A DNA stretch of 8,528 nt, from the NCBI GenBank assembly GCA_013695255.1, contig JACDAV010000214.1, positions 1 to 8,528 of the forward strand. Reading direction: 5' to 3'. A program made the position numbers and the translations under genes. Below are positions 1 to 6,940 of the stretch, piece by piece (positions within the stretch are counted from its first letter, which is position 1; the number at the start of each line of letters is the position of its first letter). A model generated the notes under the pieces. That model searched no databases. It saw nothing but the letters and a program-made list of their open reading frames with translations, and had not been told where the DNA came from. Origin of the DNA: Chloroflexota bacterium. GTDB taxonomy: Bacteria > Chloroflexota > Limnocylindria > Limnocylindrales > CSP1-4.

Positions 1-125
1 GCGAGACACGAACGGTCGACGTTCACGTCCACTGGCTGCGGAGCCAGATCGAGCCCGATCCATCCAACCCGCAGCTGATCCATACGGTCCGCGGCGTCGG
101 CTACGTGTTCCGCCGCCCGGCCTGA
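1..125 (+). CDS. OmpR/PhoB-family response regulator, C-terminal end (partial)
   Basis: Only the last 40 codons are in the window, read from base 3 to the TGA at 123-125; the start lies upstream. The peptide has the end of a winged-helix DNA-binding domain: a TVDVHVHWLRSQIEPDP stretch (recognition helix of OmpR-type effector domains) followed by IHTVRGVGYVFRRPA, the C-terminal hairpin wing with the near-invariant VRGVGY. By family knowledge the missing N-terminal part is a receiver domain phosphorylated on aspartate by a sensor kinase. The fragment resembles RegX3/PhoB/PhoP regulators, and the nearby phosphate transport operon would fit a phosphate regulator, but the fragment alone cannot show its regulon. 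A kinase partner could lie upstream, outside the window. Confidence 0.88.
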   Translation, partial: ETRTVDVHVHWLRSQIEPDPSNPQLIHTVRGVGYVFRRPA

Positions 126-144
126 CGTGATGATCGCCGGCCGC

Positions 145-163
145 GCTCACCGGTGACTTAACC
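145..163. promoter_or_regulatory. Palindrome and possible PHO-box-like repeats
   Basis: A perfect 10-bp palindrome, TCACCGGTGA, lies at 147-156 between the response regulator stop and the next gene. Read differently, GCTCACC (145-151) and CTTAACC (157-163) are two imperfect direct repeats 12 nt apart. They match the GTTCACC direct-repeat unit of actinobacterial PHO boxes at 6 of 7 and 5 of 7 positions. It could be an operator for the 207-707 gene or a chance GC-rich palindrome. No matching core promoter is clear. Confidence 0.25.
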
Positions 164-206
164 GTCCATTAGTGAGCCGTTGACGCGCCGCGCCCAGGCT
201 CCTCAC

Positions 207-707
207 ATGCCGCTCGTCAGTCGGGTGCGAGACCTCCCACCGTCGGTCCACGCGATCGGCGACGGCACCGCCGCTCCAGGGCCACCCGGCGTGCTCCTCC
301 ATCCGGGTGGCCCGACCTTCCTGCTCGACAACCTCGATCCTCAGCGCCCGACGTCGGTCGGAGCACGCGCCCTCGCACCTGCGCCTCCCGGCCGGGCGCT
401 GGCGCTCGATGCCGCGCAGCTCACCCGGCTGCTGCAGCGCGTCTCGGGGCGACCCGGGCGGTGGTCCGCGCCGTCGTTCGTGCGGGAGGTCGACCTCGTG
501 CGCTCGCACCTGCGCCCGATCCGGAGCCATGCCTCGCTGGCGGCGTCCTTCGGCCGGGAGGCTTTCCACGGCCGAGCCGCCCCCGGGAGCCCGCAGGCGT
601 TCGCGGGCAGCGCGGTCCGGGTCGCATACGCGCTGCGCTGGCTCGAACTGACCGACGAGGCCATTCGCCCCGTCTGGCGTGAGCTGATCGCCTGCCGAGC
701 CCCCTGA
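207..707 (+). CDS. Hypothetical protein, 166 aa, unknown family
   Basis: I do not recognise this protein. The frame is open from an upstream TTG at 180 and has consistently G/C-rich third positions, typical of the real genes around it, so I take it as coding. The ATG at 207 is chosen over the TTG at 180, giving 166 aa; neither start has an SD sequence. The N-terminal third is Pro/Gly-rich. The middle and C-terminal part looks helical and Arg/Leu/Ala-rich, ending in an AVRVAYALRWLEL-type amphipathic helix, then a short acidic turn and a Trp-Arg-Glu-Leu helix. There is no signal peptide, membrane segment, Cys cluster or known catalytic motif. It follows the response regulator by 81 nt and converges on the DUF47 gene. 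Long minus-strand frames over the same DNA run in rare codon phase and look like shadows. Confidence 0.6.
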   Translation: MPLVSRVRDLPPSVHAIGDGTAAPGPPGVLLHPGGPTFLLDNLDPQRPTSVGARALAPAPPGRALALDAAQLTRLLQRVSGRPGRWSAPSFVREVDLVRSHLRPIRSHASLAASFGREAFHGRAAPGSPQAFAGSAVRVAYALRWLELTDEAIRPVWRELIACRAP

Positions 708-735
708 CCGGCGTCTGGTGACCGGCCGCCGGCAG
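704..735. terminator. GC hairpin between convergent genes
   Basis: CTG-A-CCGGCG (704-713) pairs with CGCCGGCAG (727-735): nine base pairs with one bulged A and a 13-nt loop. It starts inside the stop codon region of the upstream plus-strand gene and ends just before the minus-strand DUF47 stop codon, so it could act for both strands. No T-tract follows on either strand, so this is a weak call for an intrinsic terminator. Confidence 0.3.
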
Positions 736-738
736 GGC

Positions 739-1356
739 TCAGACCGTCTTGTGGTACATCCGCTCGATCGCCTCGGCGGCATCCTCGGCGGCATCGATCG
801 TGTCCTCGAGCACCCGGTAGAGGTCCCGCCATTTGATGACCTCGACCGCGTCGGCCGTGTCGCGAAACAGCCTCGCGACGGCCGACCTGGACAGGCCGTC
901 CGCCTCGTGCTCCAGTTCGTGGACCGCCGCCAGCGGCACATCGAGGTCCTTCATGCGCTCCAGACCGCGCAGCGCCGCCAGCAGTTGCACCGACTGCTCC
1001 TCGAGGATCTCGGTCAGCCGCCGTGCCTCCGCCGTGGGGGCGGTGATGCCGTAGATGACGATCGTCTCGGCGACCGCCTGGATGCCGTCGACGACGTCGT
1101 CGAGCCGCGCCACGAGCTCGTGGATGTCCTCCCGGTCGAACGGCGTGACGAAGGCATCGTCAAGCCGTCGAGTGATCTCCCGGTCGAGCTCGTCGCCCCG
1201 CTTCTCGAGCGCCTGGATCTCGGCGACGCGCTCGTCGAGGCGGTCGAAATCGACGACCAGCGCACGGAGGCTCCTGGCGGCAGCGTGCAGGTTCTCGCCG
1301 TCGCTGGCAAAGAGCTCGAAGAAGCGACCGTCCCTGGGGAGCAGGCGGAATGTCAT
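739..1356 (-). CDS. DUF47/PhoU-like Pit accessory protein
   Basis: A 205-aa, all-helical cytoplasmic protein of the DUF47 (PhoU-like, TIGR00153-type) family, which is usually about 200-215 aa. Family hallmarks seen: an acidic EKRGDELD metal-binding-type motif at residues 51-58, the TPFDREDI motif at 71-78, DDVVDGI at 86-92, a HELEHEAD repeat of the acidic motif at 146-153, and a VIKWRDLY...LEDTIDAAEDAAE C-terminal helix pair. Proteins of this family are nearly always encoded with PiT phosphate transporters and are thought to control or support them; the exact mechanism is not settled. Its start lies 25 nt after the transporter stop on the same strand, so the two are almost certainly one transcript. 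A clear SD sequence (GGAGG, five nt before ATG) supports the start. Confidence 0.93.
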   Translation of the reverse strand: MTFRLLPRDGRFFELFASDGENLHAAARSLRALVVDFDRLDERVAEIQALEKRGDELDREITRRLDDAFVTPFDREDIHELVARLDDVVDGIQAVAETIVIYGITAPTAEARRLTEILEEQSVQLLAALRGLERMKDLDVPLAAVHELEHEADGLSRSAVARLFRDTADAVEVIKWRDLYRVLEDTIDAAEDAAEAIERMYHKTV

Positions 1357-1360
1357 GCGA

Positions 1361-1366
1361 ACCTCC
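1361..1366 (-). promoter_or_regulatory. Ribosome binding site of the DUF47 gene
   Basis: GGAGGT on the minus strand, four nt before the ATG at 1356. It fixes the start of this downstream operon gene and contrasts with the SD-less first gene of the operon. Confidence 0.75.
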
Positions 1367-1381
1367 GGGGCTTGGTTTCGC

Positions 1382-2383
1382 TCAACCGGCGCCCACGACG
1401 TTCAGCGCCAGCCAGACGAGCGCGGCGACCGTGCCGGATGCGGGAATCGTGAGGATCCAGGCGACGAGGATGTCCCGGGCGACGCCCCAGCGAACGCCGC
1501 GCGGACCGCGTGCCGAACCCACCCCGATGATGGCGCTGGAGATGACATGCGTCGTCGACACGGGCATCCCGAAATGCGCGGCCCCGAAGATGATCGTGGC
1601 CGCGGTGGTCTCGGCCGCGAACCCATGGACCGGCTCCAGCTTGGCCACGCGGTGTCCCATGGTGCGCATGATCCGCCAGCCGCCGACTGCCGTGCCGGCC
1701 GAGAGCGCGGTCGCGGCCACCACCACGACCCAGATGGGAACCGCCACCTCGTCGATCACGCCGGCCGAGAACAGGGCGAGGGTGATGATTCCCATCGTCT
1801 TCTGAGCGTCGTTGGAACCGTGCGAGAACGCCATATAGCCGGCGGACAGCACCTGCAGCCGTCGGAACCCCGCACTGGCCGGCCGTCGCGGCGCCCGTCG
1901 GAAGAGCCAGTACAGGCTGAGCATCAGGGCGAAACCGATCGCGAACCCCAGCAGCGGCGAGGTGAGCATGGGGACGATGACCTTGCCAACGATGCCCTCG
2001 ACCTTGAACCCTCGGGTCCCGGCCGCGATCAGCGTCGCGCCGAAGAGCCCGCCGAGGAGGGCGTGACTGCTGGAGCTGGGCAGGCCGAGCCGCCAGGTGA
2101 ACAGGTTCCAGACGATCGCCCCAGTCAAGGCCGCGATGATCACGCCCTGTGTGGTCGCGGCCTCCTCGACGAGCCCCGAGCCGATCGTCTTCGCCACCGC
2201 CGTTCCGGCGAATGCGCCGATGAAGTTGAACGCAGCGGCCATCCCAACCGCGTGGAGCGGGTGGAGAGCGCGCGTCGCGACGGACGTGGCGATCGCATTC
2301 GCCGTGTCGTGGAACCCGTTGATATAGTCGAAGGCGACCGCCAGCACGACTACGACGAGGAGCAGGGCGGGGATGCCTTCCAT
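1382..2383 (-). CDS. pit: PiT-family inorganic phosphate transporter
   Basis: A 333-aa integral membrane protein for low-affinity, cation-coupled uptake of phosphate (usually as a metal-phosphate complex). It has the short bacterial PiT length. The inverted-repeat signature of the family is present twice: GFHDTANAIATS at residues 23-34 with LPSSSSHALLGG at 101-112, and FSHGSNDAQKTMGII at 186-200 with MPVSTTHVISS at 273-283. About ten hydrophobic segments are visible (for example 4-20, 45-63, 80-96, 108-122, 138-160, 198-230, 260-272, 303-330), with an Arg-rich cytoplasmic loop at 162-175 between the two halves. The start is constrained: an in-frame stop lies seven codons upstream, and this ATG is the first after it. 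There is no SD sequence; a TACCAT hexamer lies eight nt before the ATG. The DUF47 gene follows in the same operon. Confidence 0.96.
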   Translation of the reverse strand: MEGIPALLLVVVVLAVAFDYINGFHDTANAIATSVATRALHPLHAVGMAAAFNFIGAFAGTAVAKTIGSGLVEEAATTQGVIIAALTGAIVWNLFTWRLGLPSSSSHALLGGLFGATLIAAGTRGFKVEGIVGKVIVPMLTSPLLGFAIGFALMLSLYWLFRRAPRRPASAGFRRLQVLSAGYMAFSHGSNDAQKTMGIITLALFSAGVIDEVAVPIWVVVVAATALSAGTAVGGWRIMRTMGHRVAKLEPVHGFAAETTAATIIFGAAHFGMPVSTTHVISSAIIGVGSARGPRGVRWGVARDILVAWILTIPASGTVAALVWLALNVVGAG

Positions 2384-2391
2384 CGGCGGGG

Positions 2392-2420
2392 ATGGTACGG
2401 GTCACGGAACCGCCCGGCAG
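2392..2420 (-). promoter_or_regulatory. Predicted leaderless promoter of pit
   Basis: On the minus strand, CTGCCG (2415-2420) and TACCAT (2392-2397) are separated by 17 nt, and the ATG lies eight nt beyond the TACCAT. The -35-like hexamer is weak, but the pair closely resembles TTGCCG-17-TACCAT before arsR. It suggests transcription starting at or near the start codon. Confidence 0.4.
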
Positions 2421-2477
2421 GCCGCGGGCGCAACCGGGGATCCGGCTCGCAGCGCGGGGCCGCGACCCAACCCCCGC

Positions 2478-2483
2478 TATCCT
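2478..2483 (+). promoter_or_regulatory. -10 element of proS, leaderless configuration
   Basis: TATCCT, matching TANNNT, lies seven nt before the proS ATG at 2491. No SD sequence occurs in the 20 nt before the start and no recognisable -35 hexamer lies 16-18 nt upstream. The spacing would place the first transcribed base at or next to the A of the ATG. Confidence 0.5.
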
Positions 2484-2490
2484 CTCCGCC

Positions 2491-4203
2491 ATGCGCCTGA
2501 GCCAGCTGTTCTTCACGACCCTGCGCGACGATCCGTCGGATGCCGAGATGCCCTCTCACCGGCTGCTCCTGCGGGCCGGCTATGTCCGGCAGCTGGGCAG
2601 CGGCATCTACTCGCTGCTGCCGCTCGGCCTGCGCGTCAACCGGCGTGTCGAGCAGATCATCCGCGAGGAGATGGACCGGATCGGCTGCCAGGAGATGGAG
2701 ATGCCGGTGGTGCACCCGGCGGAGATCTGGCGGCAGAGCGGTCGCTACGACGCCATCGGGTCGGAGCTGACACGGTTCAAGGATCGGTCCGGCCGCGACA
2801 TGGTCCTGGCCATGACGCACGAGGAGGTCGTCGGCATCCTGCTGGCCGAGGTGGTCAAGTCCTGGCGCCAGCTGCCGATGATGGTCTACCACTTCCAGAC
2901 GAAGTGGCGCGACGAGCCACGTTCCCGCGGTGGGCTGATCCGCGTCCGCGAGTTCGTCATGAAGGACGCCTACAGCTGCGATCGCGACGAGGCCGGCCTC
3001 GACGCCAGCTACCGGGCGCAGCACGAGGCCTACGTCCGGATCTTCGCGCGGCTCGGCCTGGAGACGGTCGCGGTGAACTCGGACGTCGGGATGATGGGCG
3101 GCAGCCTGGCCCACGAGTTCATGGTCCTGAACCCGGCCGGCGAGGACACCCTCGTCCTCTGCCAGTCGTGCGACTACGCGGCCAACCAGCAGGTGGCGGT
3201 CAGTCCTCGCTCCGCACCCGAGCCGGAGGAGCCTGCGCCGATCGAGGAGGTCGAGACGCCGGGGACGGCCACGATCGCGGACCTCGCGCGCTATCTCGGA
3301 ATCTCGGAGGCCCGGACTGCGAAGGCGGCATTCTTCACGGCCGAGGACGGGCGCCTCGTGACCGCCATCGTCCGCGGCGACCACGAGGTCAACGAGACCA
3401 AGCTGGCCAATGCCATCGGCTCGACCGGCGGGCTCCGCCCGGCGCACGCCGAGGAGATCCGGGCGGCCGGGATGGAGCCCGGGTATGGCTCCCCAGTCGG
3501 GGCGCATGACACCCTGGTCGTGGTCGACGAGCTCGTCGCGCGGTCCCCGAACCTGGTCGCCGGCGCGAACCGGCCCGGCTGGCATCTCCGGAACGTGAAC
3601 GTCGGCCGCGACTACGAGCCGGACATCGTCGTCGATCTGACCAACGCGCGGGAGGGCGATCCGTGCCCGCAGTGCGGCGGTCCGGTCATCCTGCGCAACG
3701 GGATCGAGGTCGGCAACATCTTCAAGCTCGGCACGAAGTTCACCGACGCGGCCGGAGCGAGCTACCTCGGCGAGGACGGCCGGGAGCACCCCATCGTCAT
3801 GGGCTCGTACGGGATCGGGGTCGGGCGGAACGTCGCCTGCATCGTCGAGGCCCACCACGACGAGAAGGGGATCGTCTGGCCGCCCGAGGTCGCGCCGTAT
3901 GCCGCCCACCTCGTCGAGATCGGCGGCGACCGCGACCCCGCCGTGCGCGAGACGGCCGAGCGTCTCCACGCACTGGCGGCGGAGGCAGGTCGGGAGATCC
4001 TGTGGGACGACCGGCCCGAGTCGCCCGGCGTGAAGTTCACCGACGCGGAGCTGCTCGGCATGCCCTGGATCCTGACCGTCAGCCCCCGCTCGCTCAAAGC
4101 GGGCGGCATCGAGCTCCGCGAGCGGGCAGGCGGGGGATCGCGCGTCGTCTCGACCGAGGAGGCCGGGGAGCTGCTGGGCGGGCGGGAGCCGGTCCCCGCC
4201 TGA
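2491..4203 (+). CDS. proS: Prolyl-tRNA synthetase (bacterial type)
   Basis: Proline-tRNA ligase (570 aa) charges tRNA-Pro with proline using ATP in the cytoplasm. Length and domain order match the bacterial type with an inserted editing domain. The class II catalytic core starts at residue 1; THEE is at 109-112; motif 2 covers about 135-162 (FQTKWRDEPRSRGGLIR... and MKDAYS). The YbaK-type editing insertion spans about 230-385, with TAKAAFF at 276-282 where the conserved editing lysine is expected. Motif 3, GSYGIGVGR, is at 438-446. A C-terminal anticodon-binding domain covers about 464-570. Cys pairs (CQSC at 224-227, CPQC at 392-395) flank the insertion. The open frame reaches an earlier ATG at 2392, but homologues begin with an MRLSQLFF-like sequence, and a -10 element sits seven nt before the ATG at 2491, so that start is chosen. 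The J-domain gene follows by 24 nt. Confidence 0.97.
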   Translation: MRLSQLFFTTLRDDPSDAEMPSHRLLLRAGYVRQLGSGIYSLLPLGLRVNRRVEQIIREEMDRIGCQEMEMPVVHPAEIWRQSGRYDAIGSELTRFKDRSGRDMVLAMTHEEVVGILLAEVVKSWRQLPMMVYHFQTKWRDEPRSRGGLIRVREFVMKDAYSCDRDEAGLDASYRAQHEAYVRIFARLGLETVAVNSDVGMMGGSLAHEFMVLNPAGEDTLVLCQSCDYAANQQVAVSPRSAPEPEEPAPIEEVETPGTATIADLARYLGISEARTAKAAFFTAEDGRLVTAIVRGDHEVNETKLANAIGSTGGLRPAHAEEIRAAGMEPGYGSPVGAHDTLVVVDELVARSPNLVAGANRPGWHLRNVNVGRDYEPDIVVDLTNAREGDPCPQCGGPVILRNGIEVGNIFKLGTKFTDAAGASYLGEDGREHPIVMGSYGIGVGRNVACIVEAHHDEKGIVWPPEVAPYAAHLVEIGGDRDPAVRETAERLHALAAEAGREILWDDRPESPGVKFTDAELLGMPWILTVSPRSLKAGGIELRERAGGGSRVVSTEEAGELLGGREPVPA

Positions 4204-4215
4204 CGGCCCCGGCGG

Positions 4216-4221
4216 TACGAT
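4216..4221 (+). promoter_or_regulatory. -10 element of the J-domain gene, leaderless configuration
   Basis: TACGAT lies six nt before the GTG start at 4228, within the 24-nt gap after proS. There is no SD sequence. This would let the J-domain gene be transcribed separately from proS as well as by readthrough. No -35 hexamer is evident, since that region lies inside the end of proS. Confidence 0.45.
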
Positions 4222-4227
4222 CCGGTC

Positions 4228-5325
4228 GTGCCTCCCCGCCAGAGCATCCCCGCGGACGATCTGTACGCCCGTCTCGAGGTGCCCGCCGACGCGACGTCGG
4301 AGGCGATCGAGATCGCGTGGCGAGCGCTGCTCAAGCGCCACCATCCGGACGTCGCCGGATCCGCCGCGCTCGACCTGGCCAAGCGGATCAACGTCGCCCA
4401 CGACTGGCTGAGCGACCCGGCGCTCCGCAAACGCTACGACCGCGAACGAACAGACGTCCGGCACGACGCCCGGCGTGACGGCTGGGCCGCGCGCAGCGCG
4501 CCTGTGCCGCGCTACTGGCGACCCGCGCCCCTCCGGCGGCGTCCGGCGGACGCGGCCGCGATGCTCCGCCGGTTCCTCGATCGAGTGGCCAGTCTCAGCC
4601 CCTTGGAGCTGGACCGCCTGTCCGTGGCGGACACGTCCTCCATCGCGTTCGTGGCCAGCATCCGGCGGTTCCTCGCCCCGGCCCAGGTCGGTGCGCTCGA
4701 GGCGGTCGAGCGTGACGTCCGCGACCGGCTGCGTCCGGCGGACTGGGCCGCCCCGGCCGTTCGGGACGCGATCCTCGCGGCCGCCCACGAGCTCGTCCTC
4801 GCGCCGTTTCTCGACGAGCACCTGACGGAGCCGTTCCGTGGGCGGGCAAGGGACCGGCTGATGCGCGGCTGGGAGGCCGCCATCGGCCAGCCGCGCTATG
4901 GTCCCAACAGCGCGGCCGTCGAGCGCTTCGTCGAGCGCTGCCGGCAGCTGGAGCGGATGGATCTCGACGCGATGCTCACCGCCGCGGGCCGTGCCCCGTT
5001 CCAGGCTGACGCCTGGCCGGCCGGCCTCGATCCCGAGGAGGACGAGGGGCTGCGGGTCTCGTCGACGCTGGCCGCCCGGGATGCCGCGGCTGCCGCGGCG
5101 CCCGCCGTCGCCGCGCTCGCCGCGTTCGACCGCTCCGACGCTGCTCGTGCCGCCAGGCTCCTCGGTCGGACCGCCCACGCGCTCGTCCTGCGCCACGCAT
5201 TCGGGGCGGAGGAGTTCGCCCGCCTCGTCGGCCCGTGGCAGGCCGCGACCGGCGATCCGGGCACCGGTCGGGGGGCCGGCGAGCGCGCGGAGCCACTGCT
5301 CCGCCGCCGCCAGGGTCCCGGCTAG
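4228..5325 (+). CDS. J-domain protein with uncharacterised C-terminal region
   Basis: A 365-aa protein with an N-terminal DnaJ domain at about residues 11-73: DLYARLEVPADAT (helix I), WRALLKRHHPDV with the HPD tripeptide at 39-41 that stimulates Hsp70/DnaK ATPase, and a helix III/IV end of HDWLSDPALRKRYDRER. It lacks the Gly/Phe-rich region, the CXXCXGXG zinc repeats and the substrate-binding domains of DnaJ or CbpA, so it is a specialised J protein and not the general chaperone. Residues 75-110 are Arg-rich. The remaining 250 residues are helical, Ala/Arg/Leu-rich, with no membrane segment or motif I recognise. It may recruit DnaK to one client; the client is unknown. The GTG start is chosen because a -10 hexamer sits six nt upstream and the J domain begins soon after. 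Its TAG overlaps the stop of the convergent helix-turn-helix gene by four bases. Confidence 0.88.
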   Translation: MPPRQSIPADDLYARLEVPADATSEAIEIAWRALLKRHHPDVAGSAALDLAKRINVAHDWLSDPALRKRYDRERTDVRHDARRDGWAARSAPVPRYWRPAPLRRRPADAAAMLRRFLDRVASLSPLELDRLSVADTSSIAFVASIRRFLAPAQVGALEAVERDVRDRLRPADWAAPAVRDAILAAAHELVLAPFLDEHLTEPFRGRARDRLMRGWEAAIGQPRYGPNSAAVERFVERCRQLERMDLDAMLTAAGRAPFQADAWPAGLDPEEDEGLRVSSTLAARDAAAAAAPAVAALAAFDRSDAARAARLLGRTAHALVLRHAFGAEEFARLVGPWQAATGDPGTGRGAGERAEPLLRRRQGPG

Positions 5326-5633
5326 ACCGCGGCGGGCGTCTCGCTCTCAGCCGCCAGTCGCAGCCGCCGTTGTCGCTCCCGCGTCTCCCGGAGGGCCCGC
5401 CGCCGGGCGCGAGCCGCCTCGATCCGCTCCAGGCGGGCCACGAGGGCCGGAAGGGGCACGAGGGGCGAGCCCTCGAGATGCACGGCGTCGAGCTGGCGGC
5501 GATGGATCCAGCGAAGGATCCGTCCCGGCCGGCAGCCCGTGATGGCGGCCACCTCGGCGACCGAGTAGAGCACCTTCCGATCGAACCCTGGCGTCTCGTC
5601 GAGCATCGGTCGCGACATGATGCCGGATCGCAT
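5322..5633 (-). CDS. Excisionase/MerR-type helix-turn-helix protein
   Basis: A small (up to 103 aa) putative DNA-binding protein. Residues 23-65 have the excisionase-like winged helix-turn-helix pattern: LYSVAEVAAITG (first helix and turn), RPGRILRWIHRRQLDAV (recognition helix with the RWI core), then HLEGSPLVPLPAL, like the wing of BldC/Xis/MerR-type domains. The rest is an Arg-rich helix (about 66-94), plausibly for dimerisation or non-specific DNA contact, and a short Ala-rich tail. No effector-binding domain is present. No start has an SD sequence; ATGs at 5618 and 5606 are equally possible and would remove the 17-bp overlap with the longest form of the divergent kinase. The gene diverges from the histidine kinase and could regulate it, but this is inference. 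No integrase or attachment site is nearby, so a phage excisionase is unlikely. Confidence 0.75.
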   Translation of the reverse strand: MRSGIMSRPMLDETPGFDRKVLYSVAEVAAITGCRPGRILRWIHRRQLDAVHLEGSPLVPLPALVARLERIEAARARRRALRETRERQRRLRLAAESETPAAV

Positions 5634-5691
5634 CGTTGGCGCACACTTGCGGCATGTCCACGTCGCGCGAAGCGTCGCCCGCCCGCGCCTG

Positions 5692-6930
5692 ATGGAGCTG
5701 CTCGTCGCCGGTGTCGCGCTGGCCTGTCTGGCGCTCGGCGTGGCGATCGGCCGCCGGGGTGCGGCGGTCGACGCCGAGCAGCTTCGCCGGCTGGGCGCCG
5801 TCGATGCGCCGCGCGCCGGACCCGAGGAGGTCGTCCGGCGGGTCGTCGAGCGGGCGGAGGCGGCGGAGCGCTCGGTGGATCTCGGCCGTCGGGATCTCGC
5901 CTACCTCGCGGACCTCACGGGCGTCGGGATCCTGTTGGTCGACGAGGATGGCCGGATCGCCCTCGCCAACACCGCCGCCCACGTGTTCCTCGACCGGCCT
6001 CCGGGCGGCCTCGCCGGGCGGACCCCGATGGAGGCCTTCGTCGATCGCCGCGTCGAGGAGATCCTGGCCGAGGCCCGCGCGGGTGGTGCCGCCGGCGGCG
6101 AGATCGCGCTCAACGAGAGCGAGGGACCCTCGCTCGTGATCCGCGCCCGGCGTTCGCCCGTGCGCGGCATCTGGGTCGTTCTCGAGGATGTGACGGAGCT
6201 TCGCCGGCTCCAGCAGATCCGCGCCGAGTTCATCGACAACCTGAGCCACGAGCTCCGGACGCCCCTGTCGACCGTCAGCCTGCTCGCCGAGACGCTCGCC
6301 CGGGAGGCGGATGCCGCGGGGGCGGCCGTCCCGCCGCGGATGCGCGACCGGATCGCCAAGATCGAGGTCGAGACGGGGCACCTCGTGCAGATGGTCAACG
6401 AGCTGCTCGACCTGAGCCGGATCGAGAGCGGGGCCGCCGTCGTGCACCTGGACGACGTCGATCTCGGGCGGCTGGCGACAGCATCGACCGAGCGACTCCG
6501 GCTGTTCGCCGACCGCCAGGGGGTGCCGCTCCGGGTCGACGTCCCGGAGCCGGTGCCGGCGGTCCGCGGCGACGAGGCAAGGCTCGGCCAGGTGCTCGTC
6601 AACCTGTTGCACAACGCCGTCAAGTTCAGCCCGAACGGCGGCGAGGTCGTCGTGCGGGTCCGGGTCGACGGTGACGAGGTCGTGACCTCGGTCGAGGACC
6701 ACGGCCTCGGCATCCCGCGGGCCGCCCTGGCCCGGATCTTCGAGCGCTTCTACAAGGTCGACCGCGCCCGCGTCCGCGGCGGCGGCACGGGCCTCGGCCT
6801 GGCGATCGCGCGCCACGTGGTCGAGCAGCACGGCGGCCGGATCTGGGTGGAGTCCGAGGAGGGACGGGGCTCGGTCTTCTCGTTCGCGCTGCCGGTCCGT
6901 GATTCCTCGACCATCGGAGCGGGGAGTTAG
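5692..6930 (+). CDS. Membrane-anchored PAS histidine kinase, SenX3/PhoR-like
   Basis: Sensor kinase of 412 aa from the chosen start. An N-terminal membrane anchor (residues 3-20) is followed directly by a cytoplasmic linker, so there is no extracellular sensor domain. A PAS-like domain spans about 66-167 (GVGILLVDEDGRIALANTAA). The HisKA domain has FIDNLSHELRTPLSTV with phospho-accepting His186. The ATPase domain has an N box (LVNLLHNAVKFSP, 302-314), G1 box DHGLGIP (336-342), F box IFERFYKVDRAR (349-360) and G2 box GGGTGLGLAI (363-372), all intact. The layout resembles mycobacterial SenX3 and PhoR phosphate kinases. The frame is open from an ATG at 5617, which would add 25 Arg/His-rich residues and overlap the divergent gene; neither start has an SD sequence. 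No response regulator lies beside it: arsM converges 10 nt after its stop. Confidence 0.93.
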   Translation: MELLVAGVALACLALGVAIGRRGAAVDAEQLRRLGAVDAPRAGPEEVVRRVVERAEAAERSVDLGRRDLAYLADLTGVGILLVDEDGRIALANTAAHVFLDRPPGGLAGRTPMEAFVDRRVEEILAEARAGGAAGGEIALNESEGPSLVIRARRSPVRGIWVVLEDVTELRRLQQIRAEFIDNLSHELRTPLSTVSLLAETLAREADAAGAAVPPRMRDRIAKIEVETGHLVQMVNELLDLSRIESGAAVVHLDDVDLGRLATASTERLRLFADRQGVPLRVDVPEPVPAVRGDEARLGQVLVNLLHNAVKFSPNGGEVVVRVRVDGDEVVTSVEDHGLGIPRAALARIFERFYKVDRARVRGGGTGLGLAIARHVVEQHGGRIWVESEEGRGSVFSFALPVRDSSTIGAGS

Positions 6931-6940
6931 GCGGCGACCC

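Noticed and set aside
147..941. Minus-strand open frame of 264 codons over the unknown gene and part of the DUF47 gene
   Set aside because: It crosses two better supported genes, is extremely Arg/Pro/Ser-rich as expected for a GC-rich shadow frame, and overlaps the DUF47 gene on the same strand in another frame.
2392..2490. Earlier proS start at 2392
   Set aside because: The added 33 residues do not resemble ProS, and this ATG falls in the predicted -10 element of the divergent pit gene.
1055..2500. Plus-strand open frame of 481 codons opposite pit
   Set aside because: It is antisense to a transporter with full PiT motifs and reads as a Ser/Arg/Gly-rich shadow without a domain.
2350..5196. 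Minus-strand open frame of 948 codons opposite proS and the J-domain gene
   Set aside because: It is antisense to clear proS, has Arg/His/Asp-rich low-information composition, and no recognisable domain. Long antisense frames are expected at this GC content.
5322..5633. Excisionase-like gene as evidence of a prophage or integrative element
   Set aside because: No integrase, transposase, attachment repeats or composition change is present in the window.
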